44,936 bases of DNA from assembly GCA_944324445.1 (NCBI GenBank), contig CALUWL010000007.1, positions 1 to 44,936 on the forward strand, in the 5' to 3' direction. Below the pieces are notes generated by a model, which was not told where the DNA came from, did not search any database, and saw only the letters and a program-made list of their open reading frames with translations. A program made the position numbers and the translations under genes. The first letter of the stretch is position 1. Each line of letters opens with the position of its first letter. This DNA is from Candidatus Gastranaerophilales bacterium (GTDB lineage: Bacteria > Cyanobacteriota > Vampirovibrionia > Gastranaerophilales > Gastranaerophilaceae). This document shows positions 34,611 through 42,751 of the stretch, in pieces.

Positions 34611-34884
34611 ACTTTTCCATTAAAGAAAATTTATCACCTAATTCAAATTCAAGTTTTCTTATCAGATCGGATAATTTTAAATTCAAAGCCTCGCAAACAG
34701 ACAACAAAGAAATTAATTTAGGCTCATTTATACCGTTTTCAAGTCTGCTTAGCATGGATTTCGGTATATCAAACTCATCCGCTAAAAGTCTTTGCGACTT
34801 ATTTTGTCTTAAACGTTCCTCTTTGATTAATTTTGCAAGAATTCTTATAACATTTTTAGCTTTTTTAGAATTTACATGTTGCAT
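34609..34884 (-). CDS. XRE-family HTH regulator
   Basis: 91-aa protein with one Cro/C1-type helix-turn-helix: LIKEERLRQNKSQRLLADEFDIPKSMLSRLENGINEPKLISLL (split over residues 20-62) holds the classic Q-x3-L-A-x8-S-x2-S-x2-E-x-G pattern, followed by a short helix (LNLKLSDLIRKLEFEL). It likely binds the inverted repeat in the shared promoter region with the divergent pilin gene and controls itself and the pilin. ATG at 34884 has no clear RBS, and one arm of the inverted repeat reaches into its first codons, as expected for autoregulation; a slightly later start is possible. Confidence 0.85.
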   Translation of the reverse strand: MQHVNSKKAKNVIRILAKLIKEERLRQNKSQRLLADEFDIPKSMLSRLENGINEPKLISLLSVCEALNLKLSDLIRKLEFELGDKFSLMEK

Positions 34885-34941
34885 ATATAGAATTGTATGC
34901 TTTAATAATGTTATGGTTATCTATATATAGAACCATGTAAA
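34871..34941. promoter_or_regulatory. Operator-like inverted repeat between XRE and pilin genes
   Basis: Left arm TTTACATG-TTGC-ATATATAGA (34871-34891) and right arm TCTATATAT-AGAAC-CATGTAAA (34920-34941) are complementary over their 8- and 9-bp outer parts. Centre-to-centre distance is about 50 bp. The arms flank the divergent promoters, consistent with two dimers of the XRE protein and looping or dual repression. Confidence 0.6.
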
Positions 34942-34961
34942 TAGCTTACTGGAGTAGTATT

Positions 34962-35684
34962 TTGGGAAAATTTAAAAAAGCTTTTACATTAGCTGAAATT
35001 ATGATTGTTTTGGTAATAATCGGGGTAATTACCGCGATATTATTGCCTGTTGCAATCCACAATGCACCCGATGAAAACGTTATGAAATTTAAAAAAGGGA
35101 ATAATACGCTTGGTGTTGTAATAAGGGAGTTGGTTAATTCCGATGAATATTATTTAAATGGGGATTTAGGAATAAAAGCAGACGGAACTTTATTAGATGG
35201 AACTCATGACGGGGATAATACATATTTTTGTCAAACATTTGCTGATGTAGTAAGCACAAAAGAAGTTAATTGTATAGACACAGGTGAATATCATGGCACT
35301 TGGGTAGATTTAAATATTTTTTCACTTGAAGAAAATAAAGAAAAATTGGATAGTTTTTGCAAAAAAGTAAGTACACGAAATGGTATTCAAACAAGCGATA
35401 ATATAATATTTTATGAATATGCTCCTACAATAACCTTCGGAATGAATATAGCCCAAGCTCATAGTGCCGCACAACTCACAAATCCCAGTTCTCTAGATAT
35501 TAGAAATTTTGGTGAATATAAACCAAAAGGTTTCGATGTAATTTATAAAATTTTCTGTATGGATGTGGACGGTATTAATAAAGGCGAAGACCCTTTTGGA
35601 TACGGTATTAGAGTAGATGGTAAAATTTTATACGGCGCAAGGGCGCAAGAGTGGATGCAAAAATCAGTTCAAAAAGGTGATTAA
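34962..35684 (+). CDS. Type IV pilin/pseudopilin-like protein
   Basis: 240 aa beginning MGKFKKAFTLAEIMIVLVIIG (read from a TTG start at 34962 with GGAG 8 nt upstream). The KKAFTLAEIMIVLVIIGVI segment is a class III prepilin signal: short basic leader, cleavage before F, Glu at +5 and a long hydrophobic helix. Cleavage is after Ala, not the usual Gly. The globular part has four Cys residues (FCQTF, VNCID, SFCKKV, IFCMDVDG), probably disulphides. Its gene faces the XRE regulator across an inverted repeat, so expression is likely switched. It is followed at once by a 49-aa membrane protein. It belongs to a pilin group that is typically present in many copies in this lineage (recollection). Confidence 0.8.
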   Translation: MGKFKKAFTLAEIMIVLVIIGVITAILLPVAIHNAPDENVMKFKKGNNTLGVVIRELVNSDEYYLNGDLGIKADGTLLDGTHDGDNTYFCQTFADVVSTKEVNCIDTGEYHGTWVDLNIFSLEENKEKLDSFCKKVSTRNGIQTSDNIIFYEYAPTITFGMNIAQAHSAAQLTNPSSLDIRNFGEYKPKGFDVIYKIFCMDVDGINKGEDPFGYGIRVDGKILYGARAQEWMQKSVQKGD

Positions 35685-35685
35685 A

Positions 35686-35835
35686 ATGACTAAAAAAGAA
35701 AAAATAATTGCAATTTGTTTTACAATATCATTTTTTATGGTAATTATTTCATCTATTTATACAGCAAACCTAAATAAACCTGATGGATACGAATTTAAAA
35801 TAGTGAAATTATTTAAAAGCATTATTGCTCCTTAA
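35686..35835 (+). CDS. Small single-pass membrane protein
   Basis: 49 aa (MTKKEKIIAICFTISFFMVI start) with one TM helix (about residues 7-27) and a short basic C terminus. ATG lies 2 bp past the pilin stop codon, with AAAGGTG upstream, so it is translated with the pilin. Possibly an assembly partner; the function is unknown. Confidence 0.55.
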   Translation: MTKKEKIIAICFTISFFMVIISSIYTANLNKPDGYEFKIVKLFKSIIAP

Positions 35836-35862
35836 ATTGTTGCTTAATAAAAAAAATTACTG

Positions 35863-35879
35863 TATCATAGTATCAAATG
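35863..35879 (+). promoter_or_regulatory. Promoter for a leaderless lipoprotein mRNA
   Basis: TTGCTT (35840-35845), a 17-bp spacer and TATCAT (35863-35868) precede the ATG at 35877 by 8 nt, placing the transcription start at about the start codon. The ogt gene has the same -35 hexamer and spacing. Confidence 0.5.
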
Positions 35880-36533
35880 AAAAAGATTAAACAATTAAAA
35901 TTAATGCTTCTAGTTTGCGCAGTGCTCTTTCTTAGCGGTTGCGCTACTTTAACTTATGTTGGCGATGATTATAATGCAAACAACACGCAAACTATAAAAA
36001 CAAATGAAGATCTTGTTTTTAACGTATACAAAAAAACAAATCAAGATGTTAATGTTAAAATGGGAATATCCAAAACCCCTGTTCCTGAAATTTTAGCGCT
36101 ATTTGTACAAGTTGAAAATTTATCATATGAAACGCCATATATTTTTAAAGTTGAAGATTTAATTATATCAAACCCTGATAAAACATTACAATTCATAACT
36201 TCAAGTAATTACCTTGATATTTGGCAAAATCAAGAAGCTTCATCAATGGCGGCAATGAGTTCTATGGGTGCTACATTGACAAATATGACAGGGATGACCG
36301 CTAATTATAACGAAATGAATCAATCAATGGTTCAAAATTCTTCTGAACAATCAAATCAATCAGCTTTTTCAAGGCTTGAAGCTATAGGAAATCAAATTTT
36401 AAAACATTCAGTTAAATATTCTGCAACAATAAGCCCGAGAAAAAGTCAATATCTATACTTTTTCTTTGAAGACCTTGATAAATATCCGATTTTTGTTCAA
36501 TACAAAGATTTAAAATATCAATTCCAGCTCTAA
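35877..36533 (+). CDS. Lipoprotein
   Basis: 218 aa with a lipoprotein signal peptide: basic start, hydrophobic core (LMLLVCAVLF) and lipobox LSGC at about residues 19-22, so it is lipidated and anchored. The mature part has mixed beta structure, with VKMGISKTPVPEILALFVQVENLS and a Met/Asn/Ser/Gln-rich stretch (AMSSMGATLTNMTGM...) in the middle, then YLYFFFEDLDKYPIFVQYKDL. No enzyme motif is seen. It is convergent with and overlaps the tolC-like gene by 4 bp. Function unknown. Confidence 0.75.
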   Translation: MKKIKQLKLMLLVCAVLFLSGCATLTYVGDDYNANNTQTIKTNEDLVFNVYKKTNQDVNVKMGISKTPVPEILALFVQVENLSYETPYIFKVEDLIISNPDKTLQFITSSNYLDIWQNQEASSMAAMSSMGATLTNMTGMTANYNEMNQSMVQNSSEQSNQSAFSRLEAIGNQILKHSVKYSATISPRKSQYLYFFFEDLDKYPIFVQYKDLKYQFQL

Positions 36534-37825
36534 ATATTCTCTTGTTTAACAACGTCCAAACTGTCAGCATTCATTTCTTTTAATAACTCTGCATAACAAT
36601 TATAATATTCTGCTAATGCAGATTCATAACCAAGAATAAGCTCTAAATAAAGCTTTTTTGAAACCAAAAACGAAGTTAAATCAATTTCTTTTTTATCTAA
36701 ATTATCTTTAGATTCTTTTAACAATTCTCTTGAATTTGATAAAAGTTCTTTATTATAAAAATTAAGGTTGTTTCTTGCTATAACAAATTTTTCCCAAGCA
36801 TCGGTTAAATCCCTTATGACGTCTACTTTTATATCTTCATATCTTAATTGAGCTTTTTCAATTTCTATTTCGGCGTTTTTGATTTCGGGCTTATATCTAT
36901 AAAATAAGGGAATATTGACTAAACTTGCTCCAACGTATGCCCCTGAAAGATAATTTCCCGTTGCAGAAACACCTTTTGTTTGATATGCATAACCTCCAGT
37001 TACTTCAACATCAGGAATAAGCTGGCTTTTTACAACTTTTAAATTAAACTTGGCACTTTCAACCTCTTGCGAAGCCTTTAGTAAGTCATATCTTTTAGAA
37101 AGTGCGTATTCTTTAATTTTTTCAAAGTCATAACCGTTTTCCAAAGGACTTATAGTGTTCAATGCTTTATAATTATCATTTAAGTAATCCTCTTTTGTAT
37201 CGTAGTTGATTTCACTTGTGTTCATTGTTGAATTAAGACGATTTTGAGCAAATATAACCTCTGATTTTGCTGTATTCGTGTACATTATTGCTCGATTAAG
37301 GGCAATTTCTGCTTGAATAACTTCTGTTTTTGGAAGTTTTCCTTTTTGAGATTCATTCTTTGCAAAATCATATAATTCTCTTGAAAGTTCTTGTTGGTCA
37401 GTTAAAATTTTTAGATATGATTTTTTAAGAAGCAAATCAATATATGCTTTTTTAACCCCTAAAATAAGTTGCTGCTCTTTAAATTTTTGATTATCATAGG
37501 CAGCAATTGACTCTGATTTTTGATAATCTTTTCTTTTGCCTCTTTTTAAAATTTCTATTGTATAATCAGCTCCAACTTGTTGCGGATTACCTTCTCCTGC
37601 TGTTCCTATGTTTTGAAAAGTATGCAGAGAGGGATTTTGTAATCTATCTGCTATATTAATTTCATTTTTCGATGTTTCAACATTTAATTTTTCAATTTTT
37701 ACTCTTGGGTTTGCATTCAAAGTAATCTCTATTGCTTGATTTAAGTCGATTTTTTTATTTTCGACAAGTGCAAAAGATGAACTATTTAATAAAAGCAGTA
37801 TTAGAAATAATATTATTTTTTTCAT
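36530..37825 (-). CDS. TolC-family outer-membrane efflux protein
   Basis: 431 aa: signal peptide (KKIILFLILLLLNSSSFA) followed by two OEP repeats made of long coiled helices. Typical phrases are IDLNQAIEITLNANPRVKIEKLNVETSKNEI at the start, VKKAYIDLLLKKSYL...ELYDFAKNESQKGK (repeat 1) and VIRDLTDAWEKFVIARNNL...LLKESKDNLDKKEIDLTSFL (repeat 2). This is the CzcC/TolC class, the outer-membrane channel of tripartite efflux or type I secretion. No inner-membrane RND or ABC partner or adaptor is adjacent, so the partner is elsewhere. Promoter region shared with the divergent ogt gene. Confidence 0.88.
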   Translation of the reverse strand: MKKIILFLILLLLNSSSFALVENKKIDLNQAIEITLNANPRVKIEKLNVETSKNEINIADRLQNPSLHTFQNIGTAGEGNPQQVGADYTIEILKRGKRKDYQKSESIAAYDNQKFKEQQLILGVKKAYIDLLLKKSYLKILTDQQELSRELYDFAKNESQKGKLPKTEVIQAEIALNRAIMYTNTAKSEVIFAQNRLNSTMNTSEINYDTKEDYLNDNYKALNTISPLENGYDFEKIKEYALSKRYDLLKASQEVESAKFNLKVVKSQLIPDVEVTGGYAYQTKGVSATGNYLSGAYVGASLVNIPLFYRYKPEIKNAEIEIEKAQLRYEDIKVDVIRDLTDAWEKFVIARNNLNFYNKELLSNSRELLKESKDNLDKKEIDLTSFLVSKKLYLELILGYESALAEYYNCYAELLKEMNADSLDVVKQENI

Positions 37826-37881
37826 TGTTTGCTTCGAGCTGAAAAACTATATATTCATTATAAAACATAAGAAAAAAAATA

Positions 37882-37920
37882 TTGCTTAATTTTACAAAAT
37901 AAGTCAAAATGTAAACTATG
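37882..37920 (+). promoter_or_regulatory. Promoter for leaderless ogt mRNA
   Basis: TTGCTT (37882-37887), 17 bp, CAAAAT (37905-37910), then 7 nt to the ATG at 37918. There is no Shine-Dalgarno sequence. Confidence 0.45.
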
Positions 37921-38385
37921 AATTATTTTTATAAAAAAACCAAATTAGGCTATATAACAATTTTTGAGGAGAATAATCAAATTGTTAAATTAAAATTTGG
38001 TAAACTTGAAGATAATTCAAATTTTATATTATCTCCGCTAATCAAAAAAACATTTCAAGAGCTTGATGAATATTTTGAAGGCAAAAGAAAAACTTTTGAT
38101 ATACCAATTAATCCAAAAGGTACGGATTTTCAAAAAAAAGTTTGGATAGAATTAACCAAAATTCCATACGGAAATTATACAACCTATAAAGATATAGCAG
38201 AAAAAATCGGAAATGAAAATGCTTCAAGAGCAATTGGAAACGCAAATAATAAAAATCCGATTTTAATTATAATTCCATGTCATAGAGTAATTGGTTCAAA
38301 CAATAAATTAAGAGGCTATTCAAGCGGAATAAACTATCAGGAAAAACTTTTAAAAATAGAAAAAATATTAAAGGAGCAATTATGA
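37918..38385 (+). CDS. ogt: Methylated-DNA--protein-cysteine methyltransferase
   Basis: Suicide repair enzyme that moves the methyl group from O6-methylguanine to its own Cys. 155 aa with GTDFQKKVWIELTKIPYGNYTTYKDIAEKIG (split; about residues 68-98), the DNA-binding Arg finger region NASRAIGNANNKNP and the active site IPCHRVIGSNNKLRGYSSGI (Cys in PCHRV, about residue 120). The N-terminal part is the short Ogt type without the Ada regulatory domain. It overlaps the next gene by 4 bp (ATGA), coupling DNA repair to the flavoprotein-rubredoxin gene. Confidence 0.94.
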   Translation: MNYFYKKTKLGYITIFEENNQIVKLKFGKLEDNSNFILSPLIKKTFQELDEYFEGKRKTFDIPINPKGTDFQKKVWIELTKIPYGNYTTYKDIAEKIGNENASRAIGNANNKNPILIIIPCHRVIGSNNKLRGYSSGINYQEKLLKIEKILKEQL

Positions 38386-39011
38386 ATATTCAAGAATCAC
38401 TTAAAAATCTTTCTTACGGAGTGTATGCTGCAACAGTAAAAGATAATGATAAATCGACAGGATGTATTGTAAATAGTGTTATTCAGGTTACATATAATAC
38501 AATAGCAGTGAGCATAAACCACAACAATTACACAAATGAATGTATTAAAAAAACAAAACATTTTGCAATTTCGATTTTACCTGAAGATACAGACGAAAAT
38601 ATAATTCCTGCTTTTGGTTTTCAATCGGGAAGAAACGTGAATAAATTTGATGGTATTGAAAAAATTACCGTATCAGACGTTGATATAATTCCAAATTGTG
38701 TCAGCTATTTAATTTTAGATGTTGAAAACACAATTGAAACTGAAACGCATACAATCTTTATTGCAAAAATAATTGAAGGAGATGTAATTAATCCAAATAA
38801 AAAACCTATGACATACGCTTATTACCATTTAATTAAAAAGGGATTAACTCCAAAAAACGCTCCGACATTTATAGAACAGAAAATTGAATACAAAGAAGCA
38901 TACAAATGTTCAGTCTGCGGCTATATTTATAACGGCAGCATTGAAAATGAACCCGATGATTTTGTCTGCCCTGTCTGCAAACAGCCAAAAAGCGTGTTTA
39001 AAAAAGTTTAA
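38382..39011 (+). CDS. Flavin reductase-rubredoxin fusion (high-molecular-weight rubredoxin type)
   Basis: 209 aa. Residues 1-150 are a flavin-reductase-like FMN-binding split-barrel domain (NLSYGVYAATVKDNDKSTGCIVNSVIQVTYN, FAISILPEDTDENI, FGFQSGRNVNKFDG). Residues 168-205 are a rubredoxin domain with both CxxC iron knuckles (YKCSVCGYIYNG and FVCPVCKQPKSVF). This fusion is known as high-molecular-weight rubredoxin; in acetogens it passes electrons from NADH to flavodiiron NO or O2 reductases. The role here would be detoxification of O2 or NO in an anaerobe. No flavodiiron gene is adjacent. RBS AAAGGAG precedes the ATG inside ogt. It overlaps the convergent EamA gene by 4 bp. Confidence 0.88.
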   Translation: MNIQESLKNLSYGVYAATVKDNDKSTGCIVNSVIQVTYNTIAVSINHNNYTNECIKKTKHFAISILPEDTDENIIPAFGFQSGRNVNKFDGIEKITVSDVDIIPNCVSYLILDVENTIETETHTIFIAKIIEGDVINPNKKPMTYAYYHLIKKGLTPKNAPTFIEQKIEYKEAYKCSVCGYIYNGSIENEPDDFVCPVCKQPKSVFKKV

Positions 39012-39904
39012 TCAACTTTACTAAAATTCTTGCTCCATTTTGCAACATAAAGACTTTCCAATACGACCGAAATTAAAATTGCGAAAAATCCGATATAAAA
39101 AGCAATATTTAAGTCTTTATATTCATGAAATATAATCATAGCAAGGATTATAGTATAAACCGGTTCAAGATTATAAGATAAATTAACACTAAAAGCTGAT
39201 AATTTTTTCAATGCGCTAATTTGAAAATAATATAAAAATACCGTACAAAATAAAGCTAATACAACAAGATAAATTAAATCTAATCCGGCAGGGAATATGT
39301 TTTTAACAGGGAAAAAATGTAAATAAAAGGGTAAAAACGCACTTATACAAATGAAACCGCCGACCATTTCATAAAACAATACTGTTTCAAGATTATAGTT
39401 TGCAACTTTTTTATTAAATATCGTAAATAGCGCAGCTAAAAGCGCTGAAAATATACCTATAATAACCCCTAATCTATATCCGCTGTCAAAATTAAAAATC
39501 AAAACTATGCCAAAAATTGTAATTAAACTGAATAAAAATTCATGTTTAAAGTATCTGTGCTTATTTACAATAGGGTCAATTATTGCTGTAAAAAAGCTTA
39601 TTAAAGAAAGACAGACCGTTCCAACGGATATATTTGAATATTTTATGCTGCCGTAAAAAAACACCCAATGAAGCCCTAAGAGTCCGCCTACAGCTGCAAT
39701 TTTAAAAAAATCTTTTAATTTAACTTTATAGAATTTTTTTGTAAAAAGTAAAATTAAACAAAAAATTCCAACAGTAAAAAATAAACGCCAAAAAGTAAGC
39801 AAGCCCTCATTTAAAGTAACCAAACGTCCAAATAGACCCGTTAGACCCGCAAGCAAAATTGAAATATGTAAATCTAAAAAAGCACGCTTTGAATTTTTTT
39901 CCAT
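39008..39904 (-). CDS. EamA/DMT-family transporter
   Basis: Ten-TM drug/metabolite-type permease. The start at 39904 (MEKNSKRAFLDLHISILLAG, 298 aa) is preferred because the upstream in-frame codons fall on an extended -10 box. Two EamA repeats are visible: repeat 1 with FGRLVTLNEGLLTFWRLFFTVGIF and NISVGTVCLSLISFFTAIIDPIV, repeat 2 with ALFTIFNKKVANYNLETVLFYEMVGG and AFSVNLSYNLEPVYTIILAMIIFHEY. Family members export amino acids or other metabolites; substrate unknown. It is intact, unlike the remnant at 28705. It is divergent from the GNAT gene 37 bp away. Confidence 0.85.
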   Translation of the reverse strand: MEKNSKRAFLDLHISILLAGLTGLFGRLVTLNEGLLTFWRLFFTVGIFCLILLFTKKFYKVKLKDFFKIAAVGGLLGLHWVFFYGSIKYSNISVGTVCLSLISFFTAIIDPIVNKHRYFKHEFLFSLITIFGIVLIFNFDSGYRLGVIIGIFSALLAALFTIFNKKVANYNLETVLFYEMVGGFICISAFLPFYLHFFPVKNIFPAGLDLIYLVVLALFCTVFLYYFQISALKKLSAFSVNLSYNLEPVYTIILAMIIFHEYKDLNIAFYIGFFAILISVVLESLYVAKWSKNFSKVD

Positions 39905-39941
39905 AGTTACATTATTGCACAAAATATGTTAAAATCTCCCA
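39905..39941. promoter_or_regulatory. Divergent promoters for two leaderless genes
   Basis: On the plus strand TGT-TAAAAT (-10 at 39930-39935) is followed by 6 nt and the ATG at 39942. On the minus strand TGC-AATAAT (about 39911-39919) is followed by 6 nt and the ATG at 39904. Both are extended -10 elements, and both put the start of transcription at the initiation codon. The whole intergenic region is 37 bp. Confidence 0.5.
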
Positions 39942-40478
39942 ATGGAGTTAAAAACAGCTGAAACCAAAGAAAAACTAAATAAAATCAGAGAATTATATGA
40001 AAAATCTTTTCCTGAAAATGAAAAAAAGCCTTTTTCATTAATTTGCAAAAAACAAAAAACAAAAAAAATTGAAATTCTATCTATTGAAGAAAAAGATTCT
40101 TTTTATGGTCTTATGATTTTAGCATTTCATAATAATTGCGTTTTGCTTGATTATTTTGCAATAAATCCTGAATTTCAATCAAAAGGAATCGGAACAAAAG
40201 CTCTAAATTTATTATTTGAAAAAATGAAAGACAAAAAAATAATAATCGAAATAGAAACAACCTCTAAAAAATCAGATAATCAAATTCAAAGAGAAAAAAG
40301 AAAAAATTTTTATCTTAAAAATAACTTTATTATTCAACCCTTTAAGGTTAATTTGTTTAATGTTGAAATGGAGATTTTATCAAATTGCAGAAATATAAAC
40401 TTTGAAGAATATATTAATGTTTATATAAATGCGTATGATAAAAATTTTGAAAAAAATATCTTATTGCTTAAAAATTAA
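39942..40478 (+). CDS. GNAT-family N-acetyltransferase
   Basis: 178 aa. The acetyl-CoA-binding motif A is visible: VLLDYFAINPEFQSKGIGTKALNLLFEKM (split, about residues 66-94), with Q-S-K-G-I-G as the Q/R-x-x-G-x-G/A loop, preceded by the strand FYGLMILAFHN. The C-terminal third departs from typical GNATs (INFEEYINVYINAYDKN). The acceptor (protein, antibiotic or metabolite) cannot be inferred. The mRNA is probably leaderless. Confidence 0.8.
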   Translation: MELKTAETKEKLNKIRELYEKSFPENEKKPFSLICKKQKTKKIEILSIEEKDSFYGLMILAFHNNCVLLDYFAINPEFQSKGIGTKALNLLFEKMKDKKIIIEIETTSKKSDNQIQREKRKNFYLKNNFIIQPFKVNLFNVEMEILSNCRNINFEEYINVYINAYDKNFEKNILLLKN

Positions 40479-40538
40479 AATAAAAAACTGGCAATTATTT
40501 TATTTTTTTGGTTTTCTATAATTGCAAAGGAGCCAAAT

Positions 40539-40763
40539 ATGATACAAAAATTAAAAAATTTAGCATTAACATCAAGATTTTCAACTCACCAACGTGAATT
40601 AAGAAAAGCTGTAAGCGGTGCTTTTAAATATGAAAAAAGCCTCAAAAAAACTCGTGCGGATATGTTTCAAAGACGATTTGCACAAGTTGATGCCGGATAT
40701 TTTCCACAAATTAAAAAACAAAACCCGATTATAAGCTTTTTTAAAAGTTTAATTGGAAAATGA
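40539..40763 (+). CDS. Small basic hypothetical protein
   Basis: 74 aa, strongly basic and helical (MIQKLKNLALTSRFSTHQRE start, then KAVSGAFKYEKSLKKTRADMFQRRFAQVDAG) with a hydrophobic end (NPIISFFKSLIGK). RBS AAAGGAG lies about 8 nt before the ATG. It overlaps the 3' end of the convergent MATE gene by 15 bp. The family is unknown. Confidence 0.55.
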   Translation: MIQKLKNLALTSRFSTHQRELRKAVSGAFKYEKSLKKTRADMFQRRFAQVDAGYFPQIKKQNPIISFFKSLIGK

Positions 40764-42116
40764 TTTTTTATTTTCTTTTCTAAACTTTTTCAAATTTTTC
40801 ACAAGACTTATTTTATAGCCTATATATAAAACTATTGCAGCAGCAACCCAAGCAGCAGGAGTGGACAAGCATATTCCTAAATAGCCAAAATAATGTCCCA
40901 AAATAAAAGCACATGCAGTTCTTGCAATAAGCTCCGCAACACCTGAAGCTAAGGGTGCAATAACATTTCCCATACCTTGCAGAATATTTCTGTATATTAA
41001 TAAAACCCCAAGGAAAAAGAAAAACACCATAATTATATGTATATACATAACAGCCAATCGAATAACTTCAGGGTGTGGTTCATCCATAAATAAAGCTACA
41101 ATATTACCCGAAAAGAATGTTAAAAATATAACAGCAAAAATACTTGCAATAAAAGCAATTAAAACGCTTGCCTTAGCACCTTCTTTAATTCTGGACATTC
41201 GTTTTGCGCCATAATTTTGCGCTGTATATGTTGCAACTGTAGCACCAAGCGCAAGATAAATCTGCGAAAATAATTGATCAACACGCATAGCGGTAGTATA
41301 AGCCGCAACGGCAATTGAACCTAAACCATTTAAAACAAATTGCAGAGCAATTATTCCGATTGATAGAACAGACATCTGAAAACCCATAGGAATTCCAACA
41401 TAAAGATGTTCATAAGCAAATTTTTTATCAATTTGCCAATCTGTTTTTTTCAATTTTAAAATAGGAAATTTAATAAACATAAAAATAAGGCATAAAATCG
41501 TTGCAACAGCTTGTGATAAAACAGTTGCCCAAGCAGCACCGCTAACTCCCATGTTAAATTTCAGAATAAAGAGTAAATCAAGAAAAATATTTAATATTGA
41601 GGCAAAAATTAAAAAATATAAAGGAGTTTTGCTATCTCCTAAAGCCCTTATAATATTGGATGAAAGATTATAAAAAACTGTTGCAAAAACCCCGATAAAC
41701 ATAATAAAAAGATAATCATAAGCAGGTTTTATAATATCCGATGGGGTCCTCAAAAAATCAAGCATTTGATAAGCAAAAGGAGCAGAAAGAAGTGTTAAAA
41801 TAATCGTTAGAATAAAAGATAAAATAAAAGAAGTCCCAACTGATTTTTTAACCATTTCATAATCTCTTGCGCCAAATTTTTGCGCTGTTACAACAGAAAA
41901 ACCTTGCGTAGTTGCAAAAATAAAACTTATAAAAAGAAAAATCAAAGGTCCGGTAGCGCCAACTGCGCCAAGAGCATTGATGCCCAAGGTTCTTCCTACT
42001 ATTAAAGCATCAACTAAATTATAAAACTGTTGAAACATGTTCCCTATTAATATAGGAAACATAAAATTCAAAATTAATTTAAAAGGATTACCGATTGTTA
42101 ATTCTTTTGTTGCCAT
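40749..42116 (-). CDS. MATE-family efflux transporter
   Basis: 455 aa, twelve TM helices in two six-helix halves. Characteristic MATE phrases are NPFKLILNFMFPILIGNMFQQFYNLVDALIVGRTLG at the N terminus, GAVGATGPLIFLFISF, TQGFSVVTAQKFGARDYE and, in the second half, AVAAYTTAMRVDQLFSQI with ATVATYTAQNYGAKRM. These transporters export cationic drugs or metabolites using Na+ or H+ gradients. It belongs to the DinF/NorM-like subgroup common in Firmicutes-type gut bacteria. No regulator is adjacent. Confidence 0.92.
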   Translation of the reverse strand: MATKELTIGNPFKLILNFMFPILIGNMFQQFYNLVDALIVGRTLGINALGAVGATGPLIFLFISFIFATTQGFSVVTAQKFGARDYEMVKKSVGTSFILSFILTIILTLLSAPFAYQMLDFLRTPSDIIKPAYDYLFIMFIGVFATVFYNLSSNIIRALGDSKTPLYFLIFASILNIFLDLLFILKFNMGVSGAAWATVLSQAVATILCLIFMFIKFPILKLKKTDWQIDKKFAYEHLYVGIPMGFQMSVLSIGIIALQFVLNGLGSIAVAAYTTAMRVDQLFSQIYLALGATVATYTAQNYGAKRMSRIKEGAKASVLIAFIASIFAVIFLTFFSGNIVALFMDEPHPEVIRLAVMYIHIIMVFFFFLGVLLIYRNILQGMGNVIAPLASGVAELIARTACAFILGHYFGYLGICLSTPAAWVAAAIVLYIGYKISLVKNLKKFRKENKKSFSN

Positions 42117-42166
42117 ATACTCCTCAAAAAGTTATTATATAACAAACATCTTTAAAAGGGGTAAAA

Positions 42167-42703
42167 ATGAACAACATTAATTTTAAAGCTAGATTAATTG
42201 CAACAAATAATGCTCAAACAATTGGGGGTAGAGCATTTCAGGATTTTGATAGAAGAAAAGAAAATATCTGTAAGATTTTTGAAGAAAATACTAAAGATTC
42301 TCCAAATTCGATTTTATATATTGATAATTTTAGACATCTTGAAGCCATTTATGAAGAAAATGGAGAAATTCAAGCTCGTCATACTTTTAATACAAGTTCT
42401 ATAAGAAATCCGGAAGATGAAATTGTTGCTAAACGTTTTTTGGATATTTTTGATTTATTGCAGTTAAAAGCACAACAAAATCTTGATATTAGAAAATTAA
42501 AACAACAAAGAAAAGAGCTTGATCAATTTTATCAACAAATGATAAATGAAAAAGAAACAAAAGGAGAAAATACAAACGTATATAAACAGGCGCAAATAAT
42601 GGCTTTTAGCCAGAATTCAAAAATGATTGCAAGTTTAAAAAGAATTTATGATTCAGATTTTGAAAGTAAAGTTATCTCAAAAGGATTATCTGATAAATTT
42701 TAA
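42167..42703 (+). CDS. Hypothetical protein with N-terminal NNINFKAR motif
   Basis: 178 aa, RBS AAAGGGG about 6 nt upstream. It begins MNNINFKARLIATNNAQTIG, an opening shared by many unrelated small proteins in Gastranaerophilales-like genomes (recollection). The rest is polar: a mixed region (SILYIDNFRHLEAIYEENGEIQARHTF) followed by long helices (LKAQQNLDIRKLKQQRKELDQFYQQMINEKE), probably coiled coil. There is no signal peptide or TM. The role of the N-terminal tag is unknown; it could be a sorting or processing sequence. Confidence 0.6.
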   Translation: MNNINFKARLIATNNAQTIGGRAFQDFDRRKENICKIFEENTKDSPNSILYIDNFRHLEAIYEENGEIQARHTFNTSSIRNPEDEIVAKRFLDIFDLLQLKAQQNLDIRKLKQQRKELDQFYQQMINEKETKGENTNVYKQAQIMAFSQNSKMIASLKRIYDSDFESKVISKGLSDKF

Positions 42704-42751
42704 TTTTAGTATTGAAAATTTAAAATCGCAAAAAAGTATTATAGATTAATT

